Positions 1 to 11,617 of a stretch of 64,000 nucleotides of DNA are shown piece after piece. Under the pieces are notes generated by a model. The model made no database searches and had not been told where the DNA came from. It worked only from the letters and a program-made list of their open reading frames with translations. This DNA is from Takakia lepidozioides. Taxonomy: Eukaryota > Streptophyta > Takakiopsida > Takakiales > Takakiaceae. The DNA is taken from the NCBI GenBank assembly GCA_030704615.1, contig CM060733.1, positions 34,846,001-34,910,000 on the forward strand. Reading direction: 5' to 3'. The position numbers were made by a program, and so were the translations under genes. The first letter of the stretch is position 1, and every line of letters begins with the position of its first letter.

Positions 1-218
1 GGAAAGCAGAAAAACATGAACCCTCCAACATACAAAAATACATGCACGTGGAAACAAGTGAACGATATAGTAATATCTTAGTTCGAGCAAAACAGGTTAC
101 TGGTAGGCAAGACATATGTCGGACCTTTCTGTGGCCAGAGTCTGAGGTACTGGCAGCAGTACAGTTCTACTATCCGAAAAGGATGGGCGTACCATTGTAT
201 GGGGACCGCAAGCCAAGC

Positions 219-3200
219 TCACTGGTCCCCTGGATCCATATTCAGAAGAGTGTGAACCTCCTGGGGGCTCAACCCTGGTGCATGTATGAAGTGATGAGTT
301 GTGGAATTACAACGGAGTCTCTTTAGGTACATGTAGTACAAATGCTTTGCAAGGGCAGTATGATGCCCCCTTGTTCGCCATGATCTGGAAGTCGGTGCAA
401 TTGCAGGTGGGTAATTCTGAAATGGTGATGGTGTACACCTCATTGCGAACAGCTGAGCCCGTCGTGGCCATCTGATACACACGCCCGAATCCTGGTGGGG
501 GCACTTCTGTCGAGCTCTGGATTGTACAGTTCATCCGAAGTGCATTCCCCATCCTTGTCTCGTTCACTTTTGAGGGAGGTCGCCGCCTCTTCGGTTTCCC
601 CCAACGGTGTGTAGGATGCTTAGAGCTGTCGTGTCCCATTGTTCTTGCTCTCACAGGGGTCGGTGGTGGAGGCTGTGGAAGCGGAAATGGTTGTCTGGGG
701 ACGTCAGTGCGCTGCACCATCTGAAATCCTGCGGCGGTAAGGGCGTCGGCCTCAACCTGACTCAGATCGCAGCCTGGTTCCACCGGCCACACCGGGAGAG
801 CCTCTGGCATTGTTTGTATGCCATACTTGGGCTTTCCATACACGCAAGTCATAATGTCGTGCCTGCAGAACCAAAACTGGGTGGTTGTTGCCTCCGCAAA
901 CTTTGCATGGACAAATCTTCCTGTAAAAGTAGGAGCAGGGACAGCCCCATCTGGATTCCTCCTTATCATCTCTAAACAACGTTGTCGTGTATCCACACGA
1001 ATTGCGGAACACCTTCCTCGAAACGACGGCTTTGTGCGAGCAATTCTCCACTGTGAGGCAAACACAGTCGTCTCCACAATGGCTTGGCCATACTACATAA
1101 CAGCGGGCGGAATCTGGGGCAAGGGAGCGGTGGGAATTTCTCGCACGAAATCCCCGGTTGAAGGCGACGGCGATCTGGAATTTCTTGGGCTTCCACTGCT
1201 GGAAGACACATTGTGCGGCAACATGACGGGACCTCGAGGTGCTGTCCGAATGTTCCTGTCGGATCTCCAGGAATCCTCTTGCACCCGGGTTCCTCTTCAA
1301 TCCTCCGCCTGACAGGGCGAGTCCGGACGTCCCCCTCTAGGTGTTCACCTCTGCGGTGCAGAGACGTCCCTTTGATCTTCTCTCGCAATCTGTCGCCCAT
1401 TTCACTGGATTCTTGGACCTCGAAGCTGTTCGTACCAACAATTCCTCCCTGTCCGGCCCAAAGCCCCATTGTTTGCCGCTCAGGAACTTGTAGTACGTGG
1501 CTTGCTGCATGATTGCTCTGTCGATGTCCTCCGTTGTGGCCGTCACTACGTCCACCAGATGTGCGGCAGAAGACGCTCGCCAGGAGGAGTGGACCGATTC
1601 TGCCATATTCGTGTTCGGCATGTCCGTGTCGGAATCCAAGCACCGCTCCTAGAAGGACACAAACAATGGTGAGGGACCAATCGAAATGTCCGTAACAGAA
1701 AGACAAATGAACGAAAATGACAGCAGCCTACCTCCCGCATGTACTGTCCGAACTGTCGATACCGAAAATGCCACCCCCCAACCAGCTGTGCAATGCTCCC
1801 AGATTGGTTGTCTCCACTGCACCTGACGTGTTCCACCAAGCCTCGATGATAGCAAACTTAACCTCCGCGTCATCAAATGTGGGTGCATCCTTCCACGCCG
1901 TACAAAGGACACGGTGTTCAGCCTGGAATGAGCTAGCAACAAATTTGGTAGTGTAGTGGGATAGACTCTGCATCCAATGGAATCCACAGGATCTCTCTTT
2001 CCCCTCCATTGGAACATTGGGGTCCTCACCGTACACACGCCGCACCGCTGCCCAGTTGGCCTGAGCGTTGTCTGCCATGAATCCCCTGAAATTGGGCTCT
2101 GGCAATCCCGCCCTTGCCATCTGCTCGTTTATGCCCTCCCACAGATGCATCTCGGACTGTGTGTCCTCCCCTTTCATCTCGCAGATTGCAATCGTCATGA
2201 GCCTCTTGGAGTGATAGTCATAAACATGCGCACCCATAGTCACCCACTGATGGTTTGTAATTCGCTTGATGTGATCAAACATCACCCAAGCATTCGACAA
2301 GTTTCCAGTTGTCATGCGAGTGACCAAGTCGACTCCACTCCCAGGCCCACACGTCGACATTTTGAAAATGTAACAACGATCGGATTCGCTGCCTTGCCCT
2401 GGAAACCTGCTACCTTGGATGTAGTCATATCCAGTCATTCGTTTCACCTCCAGGATTGAGTACATGTCCGACCCCCTGCCGAACTCCTGCTTGCAAGATA
2501 CGATGTGATTCCGCACATTCGGACTACAAACGTGCGAGACGGACTCCAAGAGGTCACGCATCTCGTCTTCGGTCAAGGGCTCTCGGTCGGAACCATCTTC
2601 AGACATGATTTTGCCAAGAGCAATCTTGTGGGCTGCCTTCAGCTGAATCTGCTTTGGTCTGGCTCCGGGGCTCAATTTCACCTCCTCTTTTATGATGTCG
2701 TGTGCTTCCTGCACAGCCTCACGCATGTTGCCTCTCGCCAAGGGGTGGCAGTGGACCCCAACGTGTATGCAAGCTCTAGTCAAGTCCGGGAGCAAATGGA
2801 TAACGTAATATTGCTTGGCTCTGCACATGGACATGCACGTCGGTGGTTCTTTGCAATGTGCACACTTGAAAGAACCCGCAGGAGCTTGGCTGGAGACAAT
2901 GAATGGATGATGCGTTGTGCCAGTCCAATCCGTCTCGTTTCTCCGCCCTCCTTTGGAGAGAAAGTGGAAGCAGGTGGGATTGAGGCACCTCAGCTTCCCC
3001 GCACAGAGGACATATCGTACACGAACACCATCAGCAATTTTCGTGCTACTGGTCTTCGTCACACACCAGGGGTGTCCGTCATGCTTTCGATCCATGTCTG
3101 TTAACATCCCGGAGGCTTTCTTTGACGAAGAAACAGGTGGAAACTCGAAGATGACATTGCCATCGACTTCGGGAGGCAGAAAAGTTACCTTTCTGACTGG

Positions 3201-4040
3201 GAATTTGGCATAGTCGAGAGCAGCCAGCTCGGAGCGAGAACCATCGAGGTGATGTTGTCGTAGGAGCTGCACAATGGACCGGGTTGGAGTTATGCTCGAG
3301 GGCACATGCGTAGCACCGACAGAGACGTCCATGCCGGATTTGAACGACCGTGTGGAGGACATGGGTACCTCAATGCAATCATCTTCCTCGTCGGAAATGT
3401 CGAATACGTCCACACGAGAAGCTATGGAGGGTCTTGACGGTCCAGGTCGGGAATGATTATCGTTGCATACCTCTCTGTTGGCAGTGGCCGCCTCTCGGTT
3501 TCCGGACTCCTTTGTGGATGGTGTGGGCAGCGACTGATTCGGAAAGGGAATGGGCATTCCCACAGCTCGGTACAGGATGGTGTCTGACGGGGGAACGTGC
3601 CATTCGATTCCGCAACCTCCGTCGTTACCTAGCACGACAATGGTCTCGTCAACCTGTCCAGGAACATCCTTCCTTTCTTCTTCCAAATAAACTGTGCCCG
3701 GTTTGAGCTTGAATTTGGAACAAAGGTAAGTTTCAGTCACTCTGCAAAGTCCTCCCTCGTTTGGGATCCAGGCTCTCCCAAGTTGCGGAGGACAGCAAAC
3801 TATAGCGTAGGAATTCGGAGCCATCGAACACCGCACGGAGTTGGCAAGTGCGAGGTTCAGTATAGCGACAGACCAAGGCTCACAGGCACCATCTAAGTGG
3901 ATCTGCGGAGTCCATCGACGATTGGAAGTCGCACATTGAAGTGGAAAGTATTGTTTCAAGCTACATGCATGAAGGTGGGAGGTTTGATTCCATAGCCAGT
4001 AAGTATGACAATGATGGCCGATTCGGCGACGAAATAACAT
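219..4040 (-). pseudogene. MULE-like transposase, copy 1 (intron-containing, frameshifted)
   Basis: Reads from 4,040 down to 219. The first exon (to 1,732) encodes about 770 residues: a serine/acid-rich leader, a Cys-rich WRKY-GCM1-like zinc region ending in an HxH (VHCHPL), then a DDE-like core with GFMADNAQANW followed by CGFHWMQSL (C-x2-H, typical of MULE transposases). A GT-AG intron lies at 1,649-1,731. Exon 2 starts with the MULE signature MPNTNMAESVHSSW, whose E is the likely third catalytic residue, and ends in a SWIM zinc finger (CxC ... CKH). Frame changes occur near 1,775 and 1,380, a stop near 1,095, and one extra A near 348 splits the SWIM CKH. The second copy at 27.2-30.4 kb shares sequence and intron position. 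By family knowledge it would cut and paste its own element. This copy looks inactive unless the indels are assembly errors. Confidence 0.8.
1649..1731 (-). other. Intron in MULE-like transposase copy 1
   Basis: On the minus strand the interval begins GTAGGC and ends CTTCTAG. Removing it joins YMRE to ERCLDSDTDMP, the same junction produced by the 86-nt intron of copy 2 (28,627-28,712). The intron sequences differ while the flanking protein is conserved, which supports a real spliced intron. Confidence 0.8.
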
Positions 4041-4248
4041 CTCCTGACAGTTTCTCCTGAGGGTGGATCCAGCAGTATTCTCGGTGCAGACAGGAACGTT
4101 CGCACTGAGAAGTGCCAGGACTGTTCGTTAAAACGGTCAGACAACCAAGTTGTGCTCATCAAGACTGGCCGCAATGTTGTTTCGGAACAATGCAACCCAT
4201 TCAGGTTCCAGATTTCCCGTCCCGAGTGATTCTTTCGATTGCTGGTGG

Positions 4249-5935
4249 ACGGAATACGGCGCCGCATTTCCGTTTGCTTCTTGGTCATGCACCAGAGCGA
4301 CGGAAATGCGGCACCGAGTTTCCGTCCGGGAGAAACCTTTATACTCTCCAGAACGGAAATGCGGTAACGCATTTCCATCCAGCAAGCACGGTATGTGAAG
4401 GTGGAACGGAAATGCGGTACCGCATTTCCGTTCTGATTGAGAATTATGAACAACGGGAACAGAAATGCGGCACCGCATTTCCGTCCGAGTCGCACTTTTC
4501 CGACATTCCAGAACGGAAATGCGGCGCCGCATTTCCATTTTGTATCTGATGCATGGAGCTGAGGGATAGAAATGCTGCAGCACATTTCCGTCCTTAAAAG
4601 ACATTCATACTCTCCATAACGGAAATGCGGTACCGCATTTCCATCCACCAAGCACGGTATGTGAAGGTGGAACGGAAATGCGGTACCGCATTTCCGTTCT
4701 GATTGAGAATTATGAACAACGGGAACAGAAATGCGGCACCGCATTTCTGTCCGAGTCGCACTTTCCGACATTCCAGAACGGAAATGCGGCGCCGCATTTC
4801 CATTTTGTATCTGATGCATGGAGCCGAGTGCGATTCCGACAGCTTCATACAGCGCAATTCCAACCGCTTAAGACATTCATACTATCCAGAACGGAAATGC
4901 GGTACCGCATTTCCATTCTGACTAAAAATCGTGAACTATCTGAACTGAAATGCGGCAGCGTATTTCCATCCGAGTCGCACCTCCCAACATTCCAGAACGG
5001 AAATGCGGTACCGCATTTCCGTTCTAACTGAAAATCGTGAACATCGGAACTGAAATGCGGCAACGCATTTCCATCCGAGTCGCACCTCCCAACATTCCAG
5101 AACGGAAATGCGGCACCGCATTTCCGTTCTGATGAAATATCCTGAAACATCGGAACTGAAATGCGGTACCGCATTTCCGTCGGAGTCGCACCTTCCGACA
5201 TTCCAAAACGAAAATGCGGCGCCGCATTTCCGTTTTGTATTTGAGGCATGGAGCTGTGGAACGAAAATGCGGCACAACATTTCCGCCAGCGTCAGACGTT
5301 AAATCTCTACAGAACGGAAATGCGGTACCGCATTTCCGTTCTGACTGAAAATCGTGCGCAACGGGAACAGAAATGCGGCACCGCATTCCGTCCGAGTCGC
5401 ACCTTCCACATTCTAGAACGGAAATGCGGCGCCGCATTTCCGTTTTCTATATGGGACCTGGAGCTGTGCTACGGAAATGTGTTGCCGCATTTCCATCCAT
5501 GTGAGACCTTCAAACTTTCGAGACCGGAAATGCGGCACCGCATTTCTGTCCAGGTGAGACCTCTATACTTTCCCGAACGGAAATGTGGCACGGCATTTCC
5601 ATTCATCAACTAACGTATGTGAAGGGGAAACGGAAATGCGGTACCGCATTTCCGTTCACATTGAAAATCATGAACCACGGGAACTGAAATGTTGTGCCTC
5701 ATTCCGTCCGAATCGCACCTTTCGACATTCCAGAACGGAAATGCGGCGCCGCATTTCCCTTTTGTATCTCATACATGGAGCTGTGGGACGGAAATGCGGC
5801 ACCGTATTTCCGTTCAACAACTAAGGTATGTGAAGGTGGAACGGAAATGCGGGGCCGCATTTTCTTCCAACAAGTACGGATGTGTAGCTTCGTGATGGTA
5901 CTTAACAGAAATGCGGCGCCGCATTCGCATTTTCG
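4249..5935. repeat. Array of about 31 short palindromes spaced roughly 53 nt
   Basis: The unit is a dyad, GAAATGCGG-YR-CCGCATTTC, usually flanked by G/C or ACG/CGT. My hand count gives about 31 units. Central dinucleotides are TA 9, CA 12, CG 7, TG 2 and GG 1. Spacers of about 31 nt are not random: they fall into a few families (for example one with GATTGAGAATTATGAAC, one with GAGTCGCAC, one with ATTTTGTATCTGATGCATG) that recur in order. This gives a higher-order repeat of about 260 nt, clearest between 4,400-4,560 and 4,661-4,823. The array starts just upstream of transposase copy 1 and ends about 430 nt before the ParB/methyltransferase gene. Open frames across it on both strands come from the repeat and are not genes. 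Confidence 0.95.
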
Positions 5936-6364
5936 CTCCAACTCATCAGACGCTGGGACGGAAATGCCTTGAAATGTGAACACGTGGAGCAACGGAATTG
6001 CTGCACATGTCGGCACTCTATCTGACTGAAGGGGCATGAGGCGGCGCGGCCTGACCGTTGGATAATGATGTTTGTTTTTCGGACGGCAGGCGTACCCTGA
6101 ACGATTCGAATTTCGTAATGACGCAAAGTCCACGAGGAGACACTTTCGTCCAACCCTTTCGAACCCAAGTGGTGCATCACCGTCGTTTCATCTACTTTTG
6201 TCGTGTCTCCTCAGTCACCCCTCTCGCGCCCTTTCCATCTGCACTCTTCTCCCCTTTTCCCTCTCTCTGTTCTTCTTATGCTCGAACCTGAGAGGGGGGG
6301 AGTTCGTGCACCAGACAGGAGACCTCGTCGCAAGCTCCGGAAATTATACTTCGGACGTAGGCCA
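5936..6364 (+). promoter_or_regulatory. Gene-free leader upstream of the ParB/methyltransferase gene
   Basis: No coding frame is supported here. The last degenerate repeat half-unit (GGACGGAAATG) is near 5,955. A pyrimidine-rich stretch runs over about 6,205-6,275, just ahead of the first plausible ATG at 6,365. The promoter or 5' UTR of the downstream gene is expected here by position only; no TATA box stands out. Confidence 0.3.
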
Positions 6365-7830
6365 ATGCCGAAGGGGAGGAAGCAGATGCGTCTACAGGAG
6401 GAGATTGCCATCTCCGAGCAGCAGGCCACTCAGGCAACCCAGCCACCAGTGAGAGCTCCATGCGATCGGGCTGCGCGCAGCTGATCGAGCACCGAACCCC
6501 CCATTTTGCTTCTGTAATTCTTAGACTGAATGCTAGGAGACTTGAATGCAGAACATGTTTGCATGCCTAACAGGAAAGGTGGACGTGCTGGAGGGATCGC
6601 AGGAATCCGAAGAGCCGCAGGAAGAGTCCGAGGAGCTAGCTGCAGCACGTACACCCACCCGATCCCCGAGCGCGGGTATTCCTGCCGGGCCTAGCCCTGT
6701 GCGATTCAAAGACGCGGCTTCGAAGGGCAAGTTCAAAGCCCCAGAGATCGACTCGCGTTCTTCGGTCATGGAGAATCGCCAGCAGGGGTCGGGCCCTTCT
6801 CCAGCAAAGTCGAAGAAGAAGCAGCCCGTCCCTCTACTGGCTTCTGAACCGGCTCAGGCCGATTCACCCCCCCCCACGCGAATGAAGCAGCAGGGTAAAA
6901 GACAGATTCAATTGCAGCAGACACCTTCACCTGCAAGGATGAGGAAGCAGAAGGCAATCAGGGCGACGGCGAACAATCTCCCGCAAAACCGCTTCCACGA
7001 GCTGAAGCTCAGTTCCTGGAGGATTTCCCGCCTGCAGATGTTGGGGCCGACTCTGCTGCAGCGAAGGCAATGGGATCGACCGTTGATCTCGATTTGGTAC
7101 CGGAGGAGGGTGCTGCCGCTCAACGTTCGCAGCAAGACCTCACCACCGATGAGCAAGCAGGCCCGGAGGAGGCCTCTGCAATGGCAGAATTGCCCGCAGA
7201 CAGGCCCCAGAGTGCAGCTCCAGTTGAGGATGCTCCAGCTGCTCAGCCACTACCGGCACCTACAGACATGTCTCCGGAGGATTTCAAAAGTGCAGCGGAT
7301 AAAATGTTGGAGGAGACACACAGTAGCATTGGCAGAGTTCTGGGCAGCAGGGTATTCCAGCGGACTCTTCGAATCCCACTCTGTCGCATGGTCTCCCTTC
7401 CCATCGTCAGGCAGGCCCTTCCCGGAGATGTGGATAAGCTGAAGTTCGCATTTCGAGAAGGGTACCGTCTGGGATCGGCAGCGTTTTACGTTTCCATTGA
7501 GAATGAGGACGGCGAAACTCGTGGACCCACTGCCGATGAATTGTCAACGTGGGATACCCACTGGCACACTCGCAACGACGAATTCGAGGCGACGCTGAAG
7601 GGTGATCCAGACTTCGGCCATATGTCTGGTAAAATGTTCTTTGTGTGGGACGGGAATCACCGACTTCTCGCCTGGTGGGAGTACATCAAGCAGAACCATG
7701 CCAAGCACATTGGCTGGCATTACATGGTGGAGTGTGTCATCCTGAAGGTGAAGGCGGCAGACTCCTCCCTGCTCAAGAATGCCATGGCGGACCTCAACTC
7801 GTAAGATACTCATACCCTCCCTAGCACGTT

Positions 7831-7852
7831 CGAAATGCGGTGCCGCATTTCG
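7831..7852. repeat. Solitary palindrome inside an intron
   Basis: A 22-nt dyad with TG centre and C...G ends lies inside the 112-nt intron 7,801-7,912 of the ParB/methyltransferase gene. Same family as the 4.2-5.9 kb array. Confidence 0.9.
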
Positions 7853-9038
7853 GTTTCCATTCTGGTTTGTTTCCGTGCTTCCGTGTACTGAACTGGAGAG
7901 TGTGCCTTGCAGGGTCACTGAGAATGCGTACGTGCATACCCACATGGCACATATGCTGTACAGGGTGAGGAAAACTGGTCTCACTGATCCGCAGATGTTT
8001 GCGGAAATGCTGGAGCCCGAGCTCATTCAGAAAGCCGTTGCAAAAACAGACCGGACATGGTATCGTCTCACTATGGATGGAATGGTGGAGGTGATATACG
8101 AAGTAAGTCGTCCTCCATTTCCCTCTGCTCATCCTTCCCCAATTTCCAGTAATCTTTCCACATGAATCGAATGTAACGCTTCTGCATGTTTTTGTTGGCA
8201 GTCAAACATCAAGCTGGATTTGGCCCATGCCAAACGCTTCTTCATGGAAAGTGAGGGGCAGGTGAAAACGTTGCAGTCATTGACTGAGCACTTGAAGGAA
8301 GCCGGTGTCAAGTCCAGAACCAAATACAAGTCAAAGCTTGTGAAGCTGGTGGCAATTGCAGATCCGGCACTTGGAAAGGACTTCATCCCCGAGATTGCAA
8401 AACACTATTCTCGGGCCATGCAGCCGACCATGCAATTGGAGAAACTGCATCACCTCTCAACGGCATGTGTGGAGGCGAAAGAGAAGGTGAGGTTTCAATG
8501 CACTGAAGTTCCTTCCTAGCAATAGCCACTCTCTTCCAGCTCCTGACATTGGATCGGAAATGGCAGACACGGTGGCTGTCGATCTGGAATGCATCCGAGA
8601 GCATAAGGACAATGTGGTCTTTTCCACTGGAAGTTTCCGACCCTGCAGTGGATGTGTGGCTCAACCGTATGACTTGGTGGTTCCAGGTAATTCAAGGTAC
8701 TTCCCCAGATTTGCTTTTCTGAAATGAATTCCCTGAACTGCTACGTGACAATGCATTTGGGAATCGCAGGTAATGTCGAATGCGAAGGAGCAAGTCGTAA
8801 TGCACACAAATTCGTTCGGCTTGTACGTCAAATGGGATGGAACACAGACATTGGAAGACTACGTGACACGTTTCAGATGTGCGTACAAGGACAACCTTTT
8901 CGCCAGAGAGCTACAGACAGCAAGAAGGAGCGTGGAGTTTACACATCAGGAGGGAGCGGGGAAAGCTGCAATGCGAATTGTTTACAGGTGAAGCACAGCT
9001 GCCCTTGTATGCGAAGCCTGGTTACGAGGTTTGTCTCG

Positions 9039-9060
9039 GAAATGCGGCACCGCATTCGCA
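9039..9060. repeat. Solitary palindrome inside an intron
   Basis: The dyad with CA centre, right arm slightly shortened, lies inside the 145-nt intron 8,988-9,132 of the ParB/methyltransferase gene. Confidence 0.85.
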
Positions 9061-10295
9061 TTTTATGTTTTCGTTGGCACTCTGCAAGTAGTTGGTCTCA
9101 ACTTTTGCTCACGCATGCTGACTGCCTTGCAGGTATATGAAATACGTGCTCCTTCAGACAGGGGCCCTGGCTCAAGAGCCCCCGTTCTTCATGGCTTGGA
9201 CCGTGGCGGGCCCAAGCTGTGTGTACACACCCGAGATGCAGAAACAATGGCATCCCGCGCATCTCGTTGGATGCCCGTGGTACCTGGACATGTCTGCGGT
9301 ATTGTTGACGAGTCTGAGAAAGATCTGCACTCCTTGGCAGAAGAGAAGAGAAAGGAAAGACGTGTCCCTGCTGGGCCAAAGTCGGCAAAAGAATCTGCTG
9401 CTCTGGAAGAATCCAGAAAGGCAGCTGAGATGGCACAAAAGACGGTGGATGCAGCTGTGCAGGCCCAACAGAAGGGGTCGAAGAAGAGGACTCGCCAGCA
9501 AGGAGCAGCTGTTGTGACACCCGCCAAAACGAAGAAGCAGAAACAGCCTGTTCAGGAAGAGGGTGAGGAAGAGGACTCCGATGGAGACTTTGCAACCAGC
9601 CCACCCCCCCAAACGCAGGCTGCCTCCCCTGTGCCCACCGTTGTCACGAGAGGCACGAGAACTGGCTCGGCAAAGAAGGCACTCTTCAACCCCCCAGGGG
9701 GGCACCCTTTCGAGCCAGTGGAAATGAAGAGGCCGAAAGTGGCTCCCGAAACAGTTGTCCAGTGTGTAAATGAGAGTTTCTTGGCGCTTTGGATGGACGG
9801 GCAGCCAAGTTGGCATACATAAAGACCATGGAGGGTCTGAAGGGCAGAGCACTGAAGAAGGCGACTGCCGAAGAGCCTTCCGACACCCAGGATTTCAGAA
9901 TATGGTCTCATTCTTTGAGAGGGTGTGTGCAGACAAGGATTGTAGGAGGGGCGGAAATGCCACCGAGTGGTCTTGCGATATGATCATCTTGGATATTCCG
10001 GACGGAGAGCCTGTGGAAGGACTACAAGCTTTGCCATCTTGGAACAGGTACTCGGAGGACTTTTGGAAGAAATGATTCGGGCTTGCCCGCATGGTGTTGG
10101 ACGACAGAGGCTGTGTGGTTGTCCTGGCGAGCAGAGGCAAAAACACGCAAACAGGAATTGCGAAGTGGACCCGCAAGAGCGTCGTCCCAATTCTGAAGAA
10201 GAAGTGGACGTGCATCAACACACTGGGCCTTCGGTCGGAAGGGAAGAAGGTGATTACGACACTGGCACTCGTCCATTTATTTGCTTGGATGTTTT

Positions 10296-10316
10296 CAAAT
10301 GCGGTGCCGCATTCGG
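10296..10316. repeat. Solitary palindrome inside an intron
   Basis: The dyad with TG centre lies inside the 96-nt intron 10,250-10,345, between the motif IV-like and motif I exons of the ParB/methyltransferase gene. Confidence 0.85.
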
Positions 10317-11617
10317 TTTCTAATCGTTCCCCCCTGTGTATGCAGACAAAGCAGTTCGATGCATACTGCTTTGTGAAGGAGAACTCCACCTTTGCTTTCC
10401 GGAAGGAGGGAGGAAAGGTTGACCCGAACTGCGACCCCTCGATTACGACGTTCTGTTCAACAACGTTCCCAAGGAACTTCTCCCTCATAGCCTCACTTCA
10501 ACGGAACCCCTGCGGTACTCACGGACTCGGAGCCCTGCCTTCATTCAGACAATTATGGAGACATGCACAGACGTGGAGGGCACAGTGCTCGACCTCATCT
10601 GTGGGACAGGTATGCAGAATCTTGATCTATGCTGTTCTGCAAATTCTCGTTAGGATGAAGTTCGCAACATCTGAAGCGCCATGTGGTAATGTGTGGATGG
10701 CATTGTAACAGGTGCCTCAATGTGGGCTGGGCGGTTTTCCGACCGGCACCTCTTTGCCTACGAGGAGGATTCATCCGTGTGGGGATCCCATCTGGAAGGG
10801 CTGCAACGGAATGTTAAGGCTCCCGACAGAGCGGAAGTCTCCTCGGATTCGTCGGAGTCCGAGGAAGACACAGTGGACATTGATGCGGAGGAGAACCCGG
10901 AATACGAGTGAGTGCAAACATTGTAAGTTTGCAAAGCCTTCTGGGTCATTTTTGTCAAACGAATTTCCCGACTGTGGTTCTCATTAGTCTCGTTGATGAT
11001 TGTCATGTGCAGGATTGCAGGGTCCGGGTCGAAACATGTAGGGCCTACACTTCCTGCCAGGAAGAATGTCCCGTTCTTTGCGAGGGCCGACTTCATGACG
11101 AGCCCGGTGAGGGACTACTCCCTTCCTAGTTATGCAGCTAAACTCGCAAATACAGCGATTAGAAGAAGTGAGAATCCCAGTAAAGTAGAGCAGATTTTGG
11201 AGAGGGCTAGGGAGGACAGAAGGATAAGGAAAGAGTTGGCAGCAGCTCAGACAGGTAGACGGGTACGAAAGTACATATGTGATTCAGCGGATGAGAGCGA
11301 CGCAGACAGGGAGGAAGACGACCCAACGGAGGTGAGATGGACAGTTCCGCAAGGGGAAGATGGGATTTTCGAAAGCCTGGCCAACGAGCAGTCCGCTGGA
11401 GATGAGAAAGGCACTGAGGGGGTGGAGGCGGAGCAGGACAGTCTAGAACAGGATGAGGATTCGGATGATTTTCAAGATTAATAGAATTTTAATGAAGTCT
11501 CTGTAAATGTAAATTCTCTTCCAGAGTATATAAAGGAAATTTCCCCGACATTCGTGACCCCTCTCCAGTGTGCATTCCAGCCACACAATCGCCCAAACCG
11601 CGACGCTCCCAAAATCA

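Larger units (their letters stand above)
6365..11481 (+). pseudogene. ParB-like domain / beta-class DNA methyltransferase-like fusion gene, multi-exon, with frame changes
   Basis: Exons: 6,365-6,448; 6,552-7,800; 7,913-8,102; 8,202-8,486; 8,540-8,686; 8,770-8,987; 9,133-10,249; 10,346-10,609; 10,712-10,907; 11,013-11,481. Introns are GT-AG and keep phase. Order: acidic low-complexity leader; ParB/sulfiredoxin-like domain ending in FFVWDGNHRLLAWW (about 7,400-7,700); helical middle; basic/acidic linker (9,310-9,740); then DMIILDIPDGEP (position of motif IV), MVLDDRGCVVVLAS, and after these TVLDLICGTGASMWAG with AYEED (motifs I and II), the permuted order of beta-class N4-cytosine/N6-adenine methyltransferases. 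Canonical (S/D)PPY is replaced by DIPD, so catalysis is doubtful. The tail is acidic. Frame changes near 6.9, 9.3, 9.78, 9.89 and 10.44 kb plus TGA at 10,073 break it. It is probably cargo of the MULE-like element. Confidence 0.6.

Noticed and set aside
3-326. Plus-strand frame 42-326
   Set aside because: It overlaps the transposase 3' end antisense and shows no motif.
4249-5935. CRISPR array
   Set aside because: The repeats are palindromic, but the spacers belong to a few recurring families, there are no cas genes, and the setting is a plant nucleus.
3956-5972. Many open frames on both strands with repeated peptides such as GNAAPHFR, MRYRISV, KCGTAFPF
   Set aside because: They come from translating the palindrome, which lacks stops in all frames. 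The repeat pitch is not constant in frame and the peptides appear on both strands.
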